A DNA stretch of 35,577 bases from Sphingomonadales bacterium (GTDB lineage: Bacteria; Pseudomonadota; Alphaproteobacteria; Sphingomonadales; Sphingomonadaceae): the NCBI GenBank assembly GCA_027488785.1, contig JAIYAY010000013.1:1-35577 (forward strand). Direction: 5' to 3'. The notes beneath the pieces are model-generated. The model had not been told where the DNA came from. It saw nothing but the letters and a program-made list of their open reading frames with translations, and made no database searches. Position numbers and translations under genes: made by a program. Below are positions 24,625 through 33,945 of this stretch, piece by piece (the stretch's first letter is position 1; each line of letters opens with the position of its first letter).

Positions 24625-26334
24625 TCAAACCATATCTTTATCAATCATCGTGAAAGTTTGGACCGGAATCGGTTTGATGTCCTCAATCTCCGAGGGCAGT
24701 CGTAACTCATGAAGCTCTGGCGCATCTCGAGTTAGACCGTAGGCGAGCAAGAGTCGGGATTGGTCTCCTTGCTCTTTCAGAATCTTAGGCGGCGGGGTAG
24801 GACGTTTAAGCGGGATGGCTCCCAGGACGTTTTCTAGAGGAAGAGTGTTAATAAAACGGGTATGGATATCGGTATCGCAGCCGCCACCCGTTATGACTAA
24901 TTGCACTGGCGTGTCACCGCGTCCCAACGGCCCACGAGGTCCTGGCTTGAACAAGCTCGGGGCACGATGATTGGATTTCGCCTCCCCATAGACCTGCTCA
25001 AATAAATGGTAGCATCCATGCGTAAAAACTTCGTCATCAATCCCTTCAGCTCGTGTAATTTGTAGTGCACCTGCACCGAAAAGATCAACACCCGCCGTAA
25101 AAACAGCAGCTTTTTGCTGAGCTTGAAGATTAAAAGCGACTATATCAAGGGTAGATGCCCCTACGTCTACCAAGATATGAGCACCAAGCTGAACCATAGG
25201 ATCTGCCGCATAACCAGCAATCGCAGCGGTGAGCTCGGGTACAAGCTGCAAGAATTCTGGCAATTTTGTTGGCGCGCTAGCCAACTCTTGCTTAAGTTTC
25301 TCAAGGCTTAGCGAGCCGGCATCCGATGCCAAGGTGTAGGCGGCTGAGACCAAGCGAGAAAATTCGGAAAAAGCCCTCTTGTCGTCACGAACTGCGACCG
25401 GAATACCAATATTGATTAACGCAAAGTGATGGCTTCCTACAGGATGCAACGGCTGTTCAATCGAGTAAGATCCCACTACGTAGGCAAATTGTAATGTTAA
25501 AAATGCCGTCGCGGCTTCAGCACGGGTTACCTTGGCTGATTGAGGCATCGGCTTCCAACCGTTTCCAGCAATGAGCCCTGTCTTGAAGCCATCAAGAGCG
25601 ATCGCTCCGACTTCCGGGTAAAGCGAGAAGGTCTCCTTAAATGGATTAAACCACACCACACTCTGCCACAGACCAGGGTGATTGGAAGATCGGAGCTCAC
25701 TTGGAACGGGCAGCACCGCAACGGGATCGTCTGCCACGTAAGGCTGACGATAAGCAACCTTGAGAGAGCTCGTGCCAAAGTCGAAGCCAATGATGTACCC
25801 ATCCTCGTCCGGCCTCGGGTTCTCCCTAAGTGTATCCGCACCAGCTAAAACAGCTCGGTCAATTTCGTTTCTACTGGAGTTAGAGATCGCGGTTGGCCGC
25901 TTCTCAATCGAAGGCGTCGAAGCAGCCACCGCTGCGCGCACCTCATCTGCAGCAAGTTCGCGCATTTTTGCAGGACTAATTTCCACGGGCTTTGGCGTTA
26001 CATGAGGTTTTGGGCGCGCGATTGGATTGTGAACGGCCTTTGGTTTGGTCACTGAAGGTAGCAAAGTCGAAGGCTCCAGAACGGCTTTGACTTGCCCAGG
26101 CAGTGGGGTGTTCAGTCGATCAAGATAGGCTTGCTTAAGTTGCGGCCTTGGTCCAGTCGGTTTTGGAGCAGGCTTTGGAACCTCAGAAGACGCACGTCTT
26201 TTCTCCGCCTCTTCCTCCTGGCGTTTCACTTCGGCAGCAGCAGCCTCTCTTTTGATAAGTGTCTGTTTCAGATCTCCCAACTGAGTAACAAGATCTCCAA
26301 GCTTAACCGGAGGAAAGCGGCGGCTTCGGCTCAT
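24625..26334 (-). CDS. Hsp70/actin-fold ATPase with coiled-coil and proline-rich N-terminus
   Basis: The 569-residue protein has three parts. Residues 15-50 form a charged coiled coil (LIKREAAAAEVKRQEEEAEK). Residues 50-165 are rich in Pro, Lys and Ala and probably flexible. From about 178 comes an actin/Hsp70-type ATPase: phosphate-1 loop IIGFDFGTSSLKVAY (about 183), phosphate-2 loop ILVDVGASTLDIVAF (about 391) and adenosine motif VITGGGCDTDI (about 484). It lacks the substrate-binding domain of DnaK and, at about 390 residues, the ATPase part is near the family's usual size. ATG 26334 is four bases after the SNF2 gene's stop, so the two are one operon. A helicase partnered by an actin-fold ATPase suggests nucleotide-controlled assembly or filament formation, but that is inference. 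Confidence 0.8.
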   Translation of the reverse strand: MSRSRRFPPVKLGDLVTQLGDLKQTLIKREAAAAEVKRQEEEAEKRRASSEVPKPAPKPTGPRPQLKQAYLDRLNTPLPGQVKAVLEPSTLLPSVTKPKAVHNPIARPKPHVTPKPVEISPAKMRELAADEVRAAVAASTPSIEKRPTAISNSSRNEIDRAVLAGADTLRENPRPDEDGYIIGFDFGTSSLKVAYRQPYVADDPVAVLPVPSELRSSNHPGLWQSVVWFNPFKETFSLYPEVGAIALDGFKTGLIAGNGWKPMPQSAKVTRAEAATAFLTLQFAYVVGSYSIEQPLHPVGSHHFALINIGIPVAVRDDKRAFSEFSRLVSAAYTLASDAGSLSLEKLKQELASAPTKLPEFLQLVPELTAAIAGYAADPMVQLGAHILVDVGASTLDIVAFNLQAQQKAAVFTAGVDLFGAGALQITRAEGIDDEVFTHGCYHLFEQVYGEAKSNHRAPSLFKPGPRGPLGRGDTPVQLVITGGGCDTDIHTRFINTLPLENVLGAIPLKRPTPPPKILKEQGDQSRLLLAYGLTRDAPELHELRLPSEIEDIKPIPVQTFTMIDKDMV

Positions 26335-26338
26335 TCGT

Positions 26339-29300
26339 TCAGCCCTTCACTTCGATGATGGCAACCCCCACCAGCTGCGGTTGAGCAATTTCGAAGGCAT
26401 CTTCCTTTACCCTCAGGTCATCAAGTTTGACATCCATCCGAGCAAGGAACTTGTCGAGCTTCCCGCGGTGCATCTTTGCCGATCGCAGCTTTTTGTCCTT
26501 CTGCTGCACGTCTCCACCCGACAGCTCTAAGTCGCGAATACGCGCCTCCATTTCGATACGTTTTCGATCCCTATGCTCTTGTACCAATGCGATTTGGGTT
26601 TCAATCTGGTCATAATGTCGAGCGGCCTCGGCGTTTTCGAAGTCATCTCTAGCCGCAGCAATATGCTCTAGAATAGCATTTTCGACCGTGTCTATAGCGC
26701 TAATAAGCTCGTTGGGCGCCAAGGCCGCTAGGTTGGGGCTCGACGCCAAGCTCTGAATGAGGAGCTTTTCTGCGTCATCCGAGCCCACTATCCTCCCCGT
26801 TTCAATTTCTGAGGCAAGGTAGAACATCTTATCGACCGGAACTAGACCGTCGATCGACCAGCGTTCAACAGCCACCGCGTAGCGCCCTACCTTCATTCCC
26901 TCAGCTTGATCCCGAGAAATTTGCAGCGATGTGACAGGTTTAACCGCAATGCCGGCTAGTCGCCGCTGACGAATTTCGGAGGCGAACCTTGCTAGTGGAT
27001 GCGTCATTGTGATTGTGTCAATTGCCCGATAGCGGCCTGGATCTGGATTGCTTCCAAATATGACGCGGACACTAGCCCCGCCATCGCGTCTAAAACGCGT
27101 TGGATAACGCTTAGCTGAGGCGTCCAAAAATCTGGAAAACTCCGCCATAGCGCGTGAGGACAATCGAGCCTCGTATATTTCGGTTGTCGAGTTTGGTACC
27201 CGATCAAAGCGTGTATCAGGAAAATTCTCTGCCAAGGTGCTTACGATATAGTCCCTTAGATCGCTGCTGGTGAGCATCTTGTGTGGGGCATTTGCCTCTT
27301 TAATCCGGTTTAAGATATTCTCTCCATGAGCGATAAGCCCAGGGGCTTCGCGCTCCAGTTGGTCCGCCTGTTGCTTGCGAGTTTCCGCTGCCATCGTAGC
27401 GAGTTCAATTTGCCTAGCTTTCTCCTCAAGGTTCAACTTGGGGTCAGAGAGGATGATATCGAGATCCTTTACAATATCCCCTAGAATTGGCTCGAAATCG
27501 CCGAGCGCATAGCGAATAATGTCGAGCCGTTGGTAGAGGCGGTCATAAACGATTTCTTCAATCGTGTTGCTTGCAATCAGATTGATAATGTCGACGGTCT
27601 CAGCCTGCTGACCGATACGGTCTACACGGCCTATCCGCTGCTCGACCTTCATTGGGTTCCAAGGCAGATCCCAATTAATTACGATGCGACAGAATTGAAG
27701 GTCAAGGCCTTCGCCACCTACCTCTGAGGTAAGGAGCACGGTTCCGCCCTGCGCATCTGCGAACCTCTCGACAGTCTGCTGCCGATCTTCCTTGATTTCG
27801 CCATGCAGCTCCAGAACATTGATACCTTTTGCCTCAAGGCGCCTCTTGAGGTAACCAATGACCCGCCTAAAGCTTGAGAAGACAATTAGCTTTTGATCTC
27901 CTTCTGCTACCTGAAGGCCTTCGATCGCTGCACTTAGCTTGTTGAATTTGGTGTCATTACGCTCCAACTCAGCCAGGTCAACATGGTTGTTGCATATCTC
28001 GCCAAGGACGCTGATCAATGGCCCAGGCACGGATTTTGGTGCATCATCATCCTCTTCGTCCAGCGAGAGATTTCCAGTTTTTTCACCCCAGTGGCGATAA
28101 GCTGACGCTAGGCTAGACGCGAGCAACCGCTGTGTCTGCGCTAACAGAAAACGCTCGTTAAGATCCCTCTCGAATGCATAGCGCTCGATCGCGCGGGTAA
28201 TGCTGTCGTAAAAGATCCGTTCTACAGCAGACATGTTCCAAGTTATGGTTTGGGGGCGGCGTTCGACCTTGAACTCAGTTACGTCACGGCGACGTGTACG
28301 GTTCACAATCGATCCGAGGAGCGACATTTCCTCAAGCCGCGCAGCAAGTCGAACGCGGGTCTCTGGAGTATCTTCCACGCCAGCCTCAAGTTCAGCCCGA
28401 AGGCGCTTAAGTCGGCCACCAGTTTTCAAAACCCGTCCTGGTGGCAGTTCTTCTATTAACTTAGCGACAGTGGCGAGGGGCACGGTTGGATTTCTGGCAG
28501 CTTCGCACGCTGCAACTAGTGGAGCGTTTTCATCTTGCAGCAAGCCGAACTGCCATTCATTTTCAAACGTGTCAGGATCTAACAATTTCAACAAGACGCG
28601 GAGATCATTTGACCTAAGATTGATAGGCGTAGCGGAGAGCAAGAGACTGTAATCGGATGCCTCAGTTACTAGCTGACCGAGCTTGTGATTGGCTGTTTCA
28701 GAATTTCTCATGTGGTGAGCTTCATCAAAGATCACCAGGTCAAAAAGTTCATCCTCCCTTTCGTCCGCGAGGAGACGGGCAAGTTCGCCTCTTGCGGTCT
28801 GGTTAGGTTCTAAATCATCATTCCAGTTGGCAGGCGGCCGAATAGATGATAGCGAAACCACCGCTGCGAAGCCCTGCCTCCGCTCTGCATCGTCACGGAG
28901 CAAATCCAAGAGCTCGGCCGCATTGCAGGCTTTTGCTTCCACATTGAATTTCGATCGCAACTCAGCGCGCCACTTCTCAACCAGCGGCTTAGGGCAAACA
29001 ACCAACAGCCGACGAGCATCGAAGCGGGCCACTAGCTCGGTCCAGATAAGCCCCGCTTCAATGGTCTTACCAAGGCCAACCTCATCAGCGATGAGAAGGC
29101 CTCTGGCGGGAGCATTAAGAAGCTTGAGCAGTGGCTTGAACTGATATGCGTGGAATTGGGTATTTGTGGCACCCATGGCGTATATCATGTCCGCTAGTTT
29201 GCCGGTCATTCTAAGATGATTGATGGTACGCCTCAGGTCGATCGGCGCCGAGAGTTTGCCGTTCCTTAAATCCTCAATTGCATTTGTTTCAGCTACTACG

Positions 29301-29458
29301 CGTTCAAGTTGGCTAGCGGGGCGCCGGGCACGTCCCGTAGGAAATTCAACCTCAATCATGAGGCGTCCCGTCATCTCATGAGGAGGTGAGTCGGTCACTA
29401 TCCCCATTGAAGATGGGTCGCGTTTGAGGCGTACTCGCTCACCAGGCTTGAATGGCAT
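26339..29458 (-). CDS. SNF2-family helicase paired with the actin-like ATPase
   Basis: The 1039-residue protein begins with a small beta-rich region (FKPGERVRLKRDP, about residues 3-55, RapA/Tudor-like in style). The SNF2 core follows: ADEVGLGKTIEAG (about 127), VVCPKPLVEKW, FDEAHHMRN (about 248), LSATPINLRS (about 276), SEVGGEGLDLQ and EQRIGRVDRIGQQ (about 613). The last 120 residues are coiled-coil (EMEARIRDLELSGG and after). It resembles DrmD in overall plan but differs throughout and has no methyltransferase next to it. ATG 29458 is preceded by AGGGGGTG. It would translocate on double-stranded DNA; position beside DISARM and with the ATPase four bases downstream suggests a separate defence or DNA-surveillance unit. 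Confidence 0.88.
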   Translation of the reverse strand: MPFKPGERVRLKRDPSSMGIVTDSPPHEMTGRLMIEVEFPTGRARRPASQLERVVAETNAIEDLRNGKLSAPIDLRRTINHLRMTGKLADMIYAMGATNTQFHAYQFKPLLKLLNAPARGLLIADEVGLGKTIEAGLIWTELVARFDARRLLVVCPKPLVEKWRAELRSKFNVEAKACNAAELLDLLRDDAERRQGFAAVVSLSSIRPPANWNDDLEPNQTARGELARLLADEREDELFDLVIFDEAHHMRNSETANHKLGQLVTEASDYSLLLSATPINLRSNDLRVLLKLLDPDTFENEWQFGLLQDENAPLVAACEAARNPTVPLATVAKLIEELPPGRVLKTGGRLKRLRAELEAGVEDTPETRVRLAARLEEMSLLGSIVNRTRRRDVTEFKVERRPQTITWNMSAVERIFYDSITRAIERYAFERDLNERFLLAQTQRLLASSLASAYRHWGEKTGNLSLDEEDDDAPKSVPGPLISVLGEICNNHVDLAELERNDTKFNKLSAAIEGLQVAEGDQKLIVFSSFRRVIGYLKRRLEAKGINVLELHGEIKEDRQQTVERFADAQGGTVLLTSEVGGEGLDLQFCRIVINWDLPWNPMKVEQRIGRVDRIGQQAETVDIINLIASNTIEEIVYDRLYQRLDIIRYALGDFEPILGDIVKDLDIILSDPKLNLEEKARQIELATMAAETRKQQADQLEREAPGLIAHGENILNRIKEANAPHKMLTSSDLRDYIVSTLAENFPDTRFDRVPNSTTEIYEARLSSRAMAEFSRFLDASAKRYPTRFRRDGGASVRVIFGSNPDPGRYRAIDTITMTHPLARFASEIRQRRLAGIAVKPVTSLQISRDQAEGMKVGRYAVAVERWSIDGLVPVDKMFYLASEIETGRIVGSDDAEKLLIQSLASSPNLAALAPNELISAIDTVENAILEHIAAARDDFENAEAARHYDQIETQIALVQEHRDRKRIEMEARIRDLELSGGDVQQKDKKLRSAKMHRGKLDKFLARMDVKLDDLRVKEDAFEIAQPQLVGVAIIEVKG

Positions 29459-29520
29459 GACTAATTACACCCCCTGCTCGTCATCGAAAACATTCGAAAC
29501 TGATGAATGCGTAAAAAAAT

Positions 29521-29664
29521 CTAGCATAGCATCACCTGTTGATTTTGTTTTAGGCAGCAGCCCTTTGTTGTTGCAAGCGCCATTATTTGATAGACTTCAA
29601 TGGTCGTCTCATAGTGTTGAATGATGGCTTGTGCCGTGCCGAAATAGATATCTACAGTTGTCAT
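29521..29664 (-). CDS. Possible small ORF upstream of the SNF2 gene (47 residues)
   Basis: The frame MTTVDIYFGTAQAIIQHYE to NQQVMLC has a protein-like helical composition, and the same frame stays protein-like for about 19 codons before the ATG (FWAAFCGKRGLSDIEN), back to a stop. There is no ribosome site, so it is either a remnant of a longer gene or a chance frame. It lies in the direction of the SNF2 gene. I see nothing else in 29459-29763, which must also hold promoters for the SNF2 gene and the rightward recombinase genes. Confidence 0.25.
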   Translation of the reverse strand: MTTVDIYFGTAQAIIQHYETTIEVYQIMALATTKGCCLKQNQQVMLC

Positions 29665-29763
29665 GTTTTCAATATCTGAGAGCCCGCGCTTGCCGCAAAA
29701 GGCAGCCCAAAAATCCTTAGGTTATGCCTGTGACTTTGTAATCGGCATCTAGCATGCAGGGGC

Positions 29764-30102
29764 ATGTCTTACACAAACCCCAAAAAGCCATCGCCTGCGC
29801 CCGCTGCTTTGACACCCATTAGTGGCGCGGACCTACCCGCGTGGGTTTACGCAAAGCCGGATCCTGTGGCTTACGCAGCAGAGCCGCAAGCGCCAGCTGA
29901 TGCCACAGACGACCTACTGACCAGAGCAGAGGTAGCGCGATATCTGCGCGTGTCCGACCGCACGGTGTCACGCCTCATTCGCGCGGGCAAATTACCTGCT
30001 GCACGCATCGGAAGAGCCGTCCGTATTAGACAATCAGACCTGTTCGACATGCTTAATGGTAAGCCCAGTATTTCTGCCGGTTTGAGCACCTGTCGTGAAT
30101 AG
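29764..30102 (+). CDS. Excisionase-like helix-turn-helix DNA-binding protein
   Basis: The 112-residue protein has a proline- and alanine-rich N-terminal half and, at about residues 50-98, a MerR/excisionase-type HTH: LLTRAEVARYLRVSDRTVSR, then LIRAGKLPAARIGRAVRIRQSDL. This pattern matches HTH_17 'excisionase family' proteins that bind short direct repeats and steer recombinase direction or repress transcription. It precedes the tyrosine recombinase genes by 84 bases on the same strand, so a recombination directionality or regulatory role is likely. The ATG at 29764 has AGGGG only one base upstream, which is too close, so a later start inside the unstructured N-terminus is possible. Confidence 0.8.
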   Translation: MSYTNPKKPSPAPAALTPISGADLPAWVYAKPDPVAYAAEPQAPADATDDLLTRAEVARYLRVSDRTVSRLIRAGKLPAARIGRAVRIRQSDLFDMLNGKPSISAGLSTCRE

Positions 30103-30186
30103 AGCCAGCCCCATACAGGGTTCTAATAATTGTAGACTTATTCACGAATATTACCTATTGTCCGCTCCAGTCCTCACGAGGTTTAG

Positions 30187-31866
30187 ATGACCCATAACGA
30201 CCAAAATAAGCCCACCCTTGCAAATGCGCTTGTTGCGCTGACGGAAGCACCAATGACCGACATCCAGAAGCGCGATACGCGCAGCGCCGTGATGACGTTC
30301 TGCAAAGCGCTGGGTCTGTCGCCCGGTGAAGTGCCTGCAAGCCCCATATATATCCGGCGTAAATTGGAAGGCATATCATATGTTGCGCTTGGATATTCCA
30401 AGGGCCGCTGGGCGAATGTCAAAACCGGCGTGGTGCGCGCGGTTGGTCTTGTGGGCAAAAGCTATCCGAGCCGCAACACAACTAAGCTGCTGCCTAAATG
30501 GGCTGCGCTTTTGAAGATGCTGCCGGCGTCCCTTAAACGGAAAGTTTCGGCGGGCGCGCGGTATCTCAGTGGCCTTGGTGTGGATGTAGATGCTGTGTCA
30601 TTGAGTGACCTGCATAGCTACCGCGATACCATATTGAACGATCGCATGCGTGGAAATGCTGAGCAGGCATGGGACCATTTTTTATGGGCGTGGAACCGAG
30701 CAGTCGATCAATTTCCAGACATATGGCCGCAAATCACAATCCCGCGTGTCGAGAAGCGTGAGGTCTATGTCTATCCGTTCGCATATTTCCCAGCTTCGTT
30801 CGAGGTGGATGTGAACGCCTACGCTGATCGCATGCGTAATGTGAATTTGGACGATGATGGGCCATTGCGACCTTCCCGGCCTGCGACCATTAAAACCCGC
30901 ACCCGCCAGCTAAGGACCGCAGCATCCGCTCTTGCGCGGTCCGGCGTTGACCCTGCGACCATTACCGGCATCGCCCGTTTGGTCGAGGTTGATAACTTCA
31001 AGCTGATTTTGCACTTTCACATGGAGAGGGCTGGCGGCAAAACGTCCGCCGGTGTCGCGCAAATGGCAGCCTGCCTGCGCAATGCTGCCCGCCACTACGT
31101 CAAGGTGGATGATGAGCATGACCGTAAGATCAGTGCTTTGTGCAAAAGGGTATCTGTGCAGACAGGCGGGCTTACGGCCAAGAACCGTGAGCGGCTTCGG
31201 CCGTTTGATGATGCAGAGCTTGTAAGGCAGTTCCTATGCCTGCCAGACACCATACGGCAGCAAGTGGAGCGCGATAAGCGGGCTCCGGCACAAAAGGCGG
31301 TGTTAGCACAGGTGGCAGCCGCAATCGCGTTGCTGCAGGCAACACCTATCCGCAAAGCCAATCTTTGCGCGATCGATATTAACCGGCACCTCAAACAGCA
31401 GCGCAAAGAGGTCCATCTAGTTATTTGCGAAAGCGAGACCAAAAACAGGCATCCGGTTGATTTTAACATCCCGGAATATGCCTTGGATATCCTGCGCTGG
31501 TATATGAAAGAGTATCGGCCCTATCTGATGCGTGAACCAACTGATGCCTTGTTCCCAGGGCGTAATGGTCAGCACAAGACGGCCCATACGCTTGGCCTGC
31601 AGATTAAAAAGATCGTCTTTGAGTTTACCGGCCACACGTTTAACGTTCATCTGTTCCGGCACTTTGCTGGCAAGGTGTTCCTCGACCAGCAGCCGGGTAA
31701 TTATGAGGTAGTACGGCAGGTCCTCGGACACAAACGGCTGGATACTACGACGAGCTTCTACTCCGGGGCAGAAGCAAAGCGGGCAAGCGCTGTGTTCAAT
31801 AATGTGGTTGATACGCTGCGCGCGCAACATGCACCCATTGCCTCCAAGCGGAGGTCGGACAAATGA
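30187..31866 (+). CDS. Tyrosine recombinase, first of a pair
   Basis: The 559-residue protein has a full set of C-terminal catalytic residues: Arg in TPIRKANL (about 390), the HxxR box in HLFRHFAG (about 489), the second histidine in VLGHKRLDTT (about 513) and the nucleophile tyrosine in SFYSG (about 523). The long N-terminal 370 residues hold core-binding helices and are longer than in phage integrases, closer to TnpB of Tn554-type elements. It cuts and rejoins DNA through a 3'-phosphotyrosine link for integration or excision of the island. ATG 30187 has GAGG six bases upstream. The stop overlaps the second recombinase by four bases (ATGA). Confidence 0.92.
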   Translation: MTHNDQNKPTLANALVALTEAPMTDIQKRDTRSAVMTFCKALGLSPGEVPASPIYIRRKLEGISYVALGYSKGRWANVKTGVVRAVGLVGKSYPSRNTTKLLPKWAALLKMLPASLKRKVSAGARYLSGLGVDVDAVSLSDLHSYRDTILNDRMRGNAEQAWDHFLWAWNRAVDQFPDIWPQITIPRVEKREVYVYPFAYFPASFEVDVNAYADRMRNVNLDDDGPLRPSRPATIKTRTRQLRTAASALARSGVDPATITGIARLVEVDNFKLILHFHMERAGGKTSAGVAQMAACLRNAARHYVKVDDEHDRKISALCKRVSVQTGGLTAKNRERLRPFDDAELVRQFLCLPDTIRQQVERDKRAPAQKAVLAQVAAAIALLQATPIRKANLCAIDINRHLKQQRKEVHLVICESETKNRHPVDFNIPEYALDILRWYMKEYRPYLMREPTDALFPGRNGQHKTAHTLGLQIKKIVFEFTGHTFNVHLFRHFAGKVFLDQQPGNYEVVRQVLGHKRLDTTTSFYSGAEAKRASAVFNNVVDTLRAQHAPIASKRRSDK

Positions 31867-32945
31867 GCGGCGGTCGGTATGGGCCGAACAAGACGCCGGA
31901 GCGCCGGTGTATGCCGCTTGCGCTTTGGCCCGAAGCTGACCGCACTGTCTGGCAAAATGCGCTGACCCCGGGGACCATTCTTGACGATCACCTTGGGGCA
32001 TTGGCGCATCTATCCGTTGCATCCAACTTCAAAGTCGAACGGGGATATGGGCGGTTCTTGACCTACTGCAAAACATACGATCCTGACTGCGTAGAGGAGG
32101 CCCCTACTGAGCGTATTAGCCCTCAGCGTGTAAAGTCATATGTTAAACACCTTACTGACCTAGGTAATGGCACGCAGACCATTATGGCCCGCTTGCAAGA
32201 TCTGGGCAGTATGGCGTCCTTGTTCGCGCCTGAGCGGGACTGGTCGTTTATCAACCGTCTGGCAAGCCGTATCCGCGCCCGTCACAAGCCCGCCCGCGAG
32301 AAAAATCGGATCTTGATGACCGACGAGTTGGCACAGCTTGGTTTTGACCTCATGCACGCCGTGCAAGGGGGCAACAGCACATCTGATGCCGTACAATATC
32401 GTGATGGGCTGATGATCGCCTTACTTGCCTACGTACCCATCCGGCGCAAGAACTTCACCGCGCTTGAAATCGGCAGCAGCATCGTTCGGCGACAGGCGCA
32501 ATGGTTTATCCAACTTACGCCTGAGCAGACTAAAACCCACGCTTGGTTCGAGACGATAGTGCCACCAGTGCTTGAGCCATACCTTCAACGCTATCTCGAC
32601 TTCTATCGTCCAATGCTTGTGGCCTGCACAGGCCGATGGCGACGGCCAGCAGGCGATTTCCTTTGGATATCGAACCATGGCTCTCCCATGACGCAGGATG
32701 GTCTATACAGCCGGATCTGCCGGCACACAGGCGAACGGTTCGGCGAACATTGCTCGCCGCACATGTTCCGCGACGCAGCGGCCTCAACGCTCGCAACCGA
32801 AGCTCCAGAATATGTTCGGCTGGCAGCGCCGCTGCTCGGCCACCGCAGCTTCCAAACTACCGAGAGATACTACAGGCAGGCCAAAGCACAGGAAGGCCAC
32901 GGTAGTTTTGTTAAAACAATTACCGCACTGAGGGGAGAAGGATAA
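31863..32945 (+). CDS. Tyrosine recombinase, second of a pair
   Basis: This 360-residue tyrosine recombinase is of normal integrase length. Catalytic residues are Arg in VPIRRKNF (about 192), HxxR in SPHMFRDAAAS (about 300), histidine in LLGHRSFQTT (about 325) and tyrosine in ERYYRQAK (about 335). An N-terminal SAM-like core-binding domain lies at about residues 45-145. Both ends overlap neighbours: ATGA with the first recombinase and TAATG with the next gene. Two different active recombinases made from one coupled message suggest that they act together in one complex, as in Tn554-type systems; the gene order here (long, short, accessory) differs from Tn554 (short, long, accessory). Confidence 0.92.
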   Translation: MSGGRYGPNKTPERRCMPLALWPEADRTVWQNALTPGTILDDHLGALAHLSVASNFKVERGYGRFLTYCKTYDPDCVEEAPTERISPQRVKSYVKHLTDLGNGTQTIMARLQDLGSMASLFAPERDWSFINRLASRIRARHKPAREKNRILMTDELAQLGFDLMHAVQGGNSTSDAVQYRDGLMIALLAYVPIRRKNFTALEIGSSIVRRQAQWFIQLTPEQTKTHAWFETIVPPVLEPYLQRYLDFYRPMLVACTGRWRRPAGDFLWISNHGSPMTQDGLYSRICRHTGERFGEHCSPHMFRDAAASTLATEAPEYVRLAAPLLGHRSFQTTERYYRQAKAQEGHGSFVKTITALRGEG

Positions 32946-33679
32946 TGGCTGAACAAAAAACGCTGAAGGTTCATTCCCCAACAGCTGACGCTTGGGACTA
33001 TGCAGTCGCGGGGTTCGATACTGAAGAAAAACTCGCGGGATACAATGTCGACGCGGTTGCGGAATCTGTGAAACAGGCCATCTTACTCTGCGAGCAAGTG
33101 AACGCAGAGCATGGTCGCGCATTGGCCATCAAAAAAGCGAAGAAACTGCAAAAACTTTTCGGAAACTTGGCCCACGAACTGCACAGCGCTGAAACGCAAA
33201 AAGCTATGACCAACATTACAGCCAATAGGGATTTACGTGATTTTTTATCAGTCGCGGCAACCGAGGCGAGCTTAAGGGAGGCAATGCTAAATGCTGTTCA
33301 GTCTATGCAAACGCCGTTCAACGATTACCTTTTTACGTTTGGACAAAACCGCGGTGGACGTCCGGTTAAGACTGCGCGACAAGCCCTGCTGTATTGCCTG
33401 ATCAAAAACTACGAAGAAATTTTCCCAACGCCACTTTGGGATAGTGCAAGTATCCGCTTGATCGCAATATCAACACATCTCTTCCCTGCATGCCAGGTCT
33501 CAACAGATGGCTTGGAGGATGCGGTCCCCAGAGCCTTAAAAGACTTTGCCCTTTGGACCTTATGGGACCGCCAACCAACATTACAGCCCTTTGACCAAGA
33601 GATGCTTAAACGTTGGAATGCGAACAAAACCGATGATCCTGAGCCGCCACTGGCGCCCGCAAAACCGGGGGCAGAATAG
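32945..33679 (+). CDS. Accessory protein of the recombinase trio, unknown family
   Basis: The 244-residue protein has no R-H-R-H-Y recombinase residues. It is predicted helical, with a basic segment (IKKAKKLQKLFGNLAHEL), a glycine-rich turn FGQNRGGRPVKTARQ and a Trp-rich end (FALWTLWDRQP) before a proline-rich tail. Its ATG overlaps the second recombinase's stop (TAATG), so it is made together with the pair. Position equals TnpC of Tn554, but TnpC is about half as long and I see no clear likeness. It may be a recombination co-factor that helps choose sites or direction. The function is inferred from coupling only. Confidence 0.8.
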   Translation: MAEQKTLKVHSPTADAWDYAVAGFDTEEKLAGYNVDAVAESVKQAILLCEQVNAEHGRALAIKKAKKLQKLFGNLAHELHSAETQKAMTNITANRDLRDFLSVAATEASLREAMLNAVQSMQTPFNDYLFTFGQNRGGRPVKTARQALLYCLIKNYEEIFPTPLWDSASIRLIAISTHLFPACQVSTDGLEDAVPRALKDFALWTLWDRQPTLQPFDQEMLKRWNANKTDDPEPPLAPAKPGAE

Positions 33680-33728
33680 TGACCCTTCTGCGCATCTCAG
33701 GGTTAAGTAATTCTGGCAGGCATTGCGC

Positions 33729-33896
33729 ATGCCACGGAAAGCCTGCCCGCATAATGAAGCTGAAAGCCAACGACCGTTGGTCGATGACTTGCGCGTCGAG
33801 CTGGTTAATCTTGGATCCGACTTCCCGATTTCTACCGCCGAGCTTGATGCGCTTGAGCAGCTTTTGGGCGCTGATCTGCACCAACTACTCCAATAA
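33729..33896 (+). CDS. Small hypothetical protein ahead of the serine recombinase (55 residues)
   Basis: The frame reads MPRKACPHNEAESQR, then an acidic amphipathic helix region (LVDDLRVELVNLG, STAELDALEQLLGADLHQ). The composition is that of a folded acidic small protein, unlike the overlapping longer frame in the same stretch, which is low in acidic residues. GGCAGG lies about eight bases before the ATG. It is 49 bases upstream of the serine recombinase in the same direction. I do not recognise the family. Confidence 0.5.
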   Translation: MPRKACPHNEAESQRPLVDDLRVELVNLGSDFPISTAELDALEQLLGADLHQLLQ

Positions 33897-33945
33897 CTCC
33901 CCAGCCTCCATTGCGGCTGGCCAAAGCCGTAACTGAGAGGCCAAC

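Noticed and set aside
30187-33679. RIT element (recombinase in trio)
   Set aside because: RIT elements carry three tyrosine recombinases; the third gene here lacks the catalytic residues.
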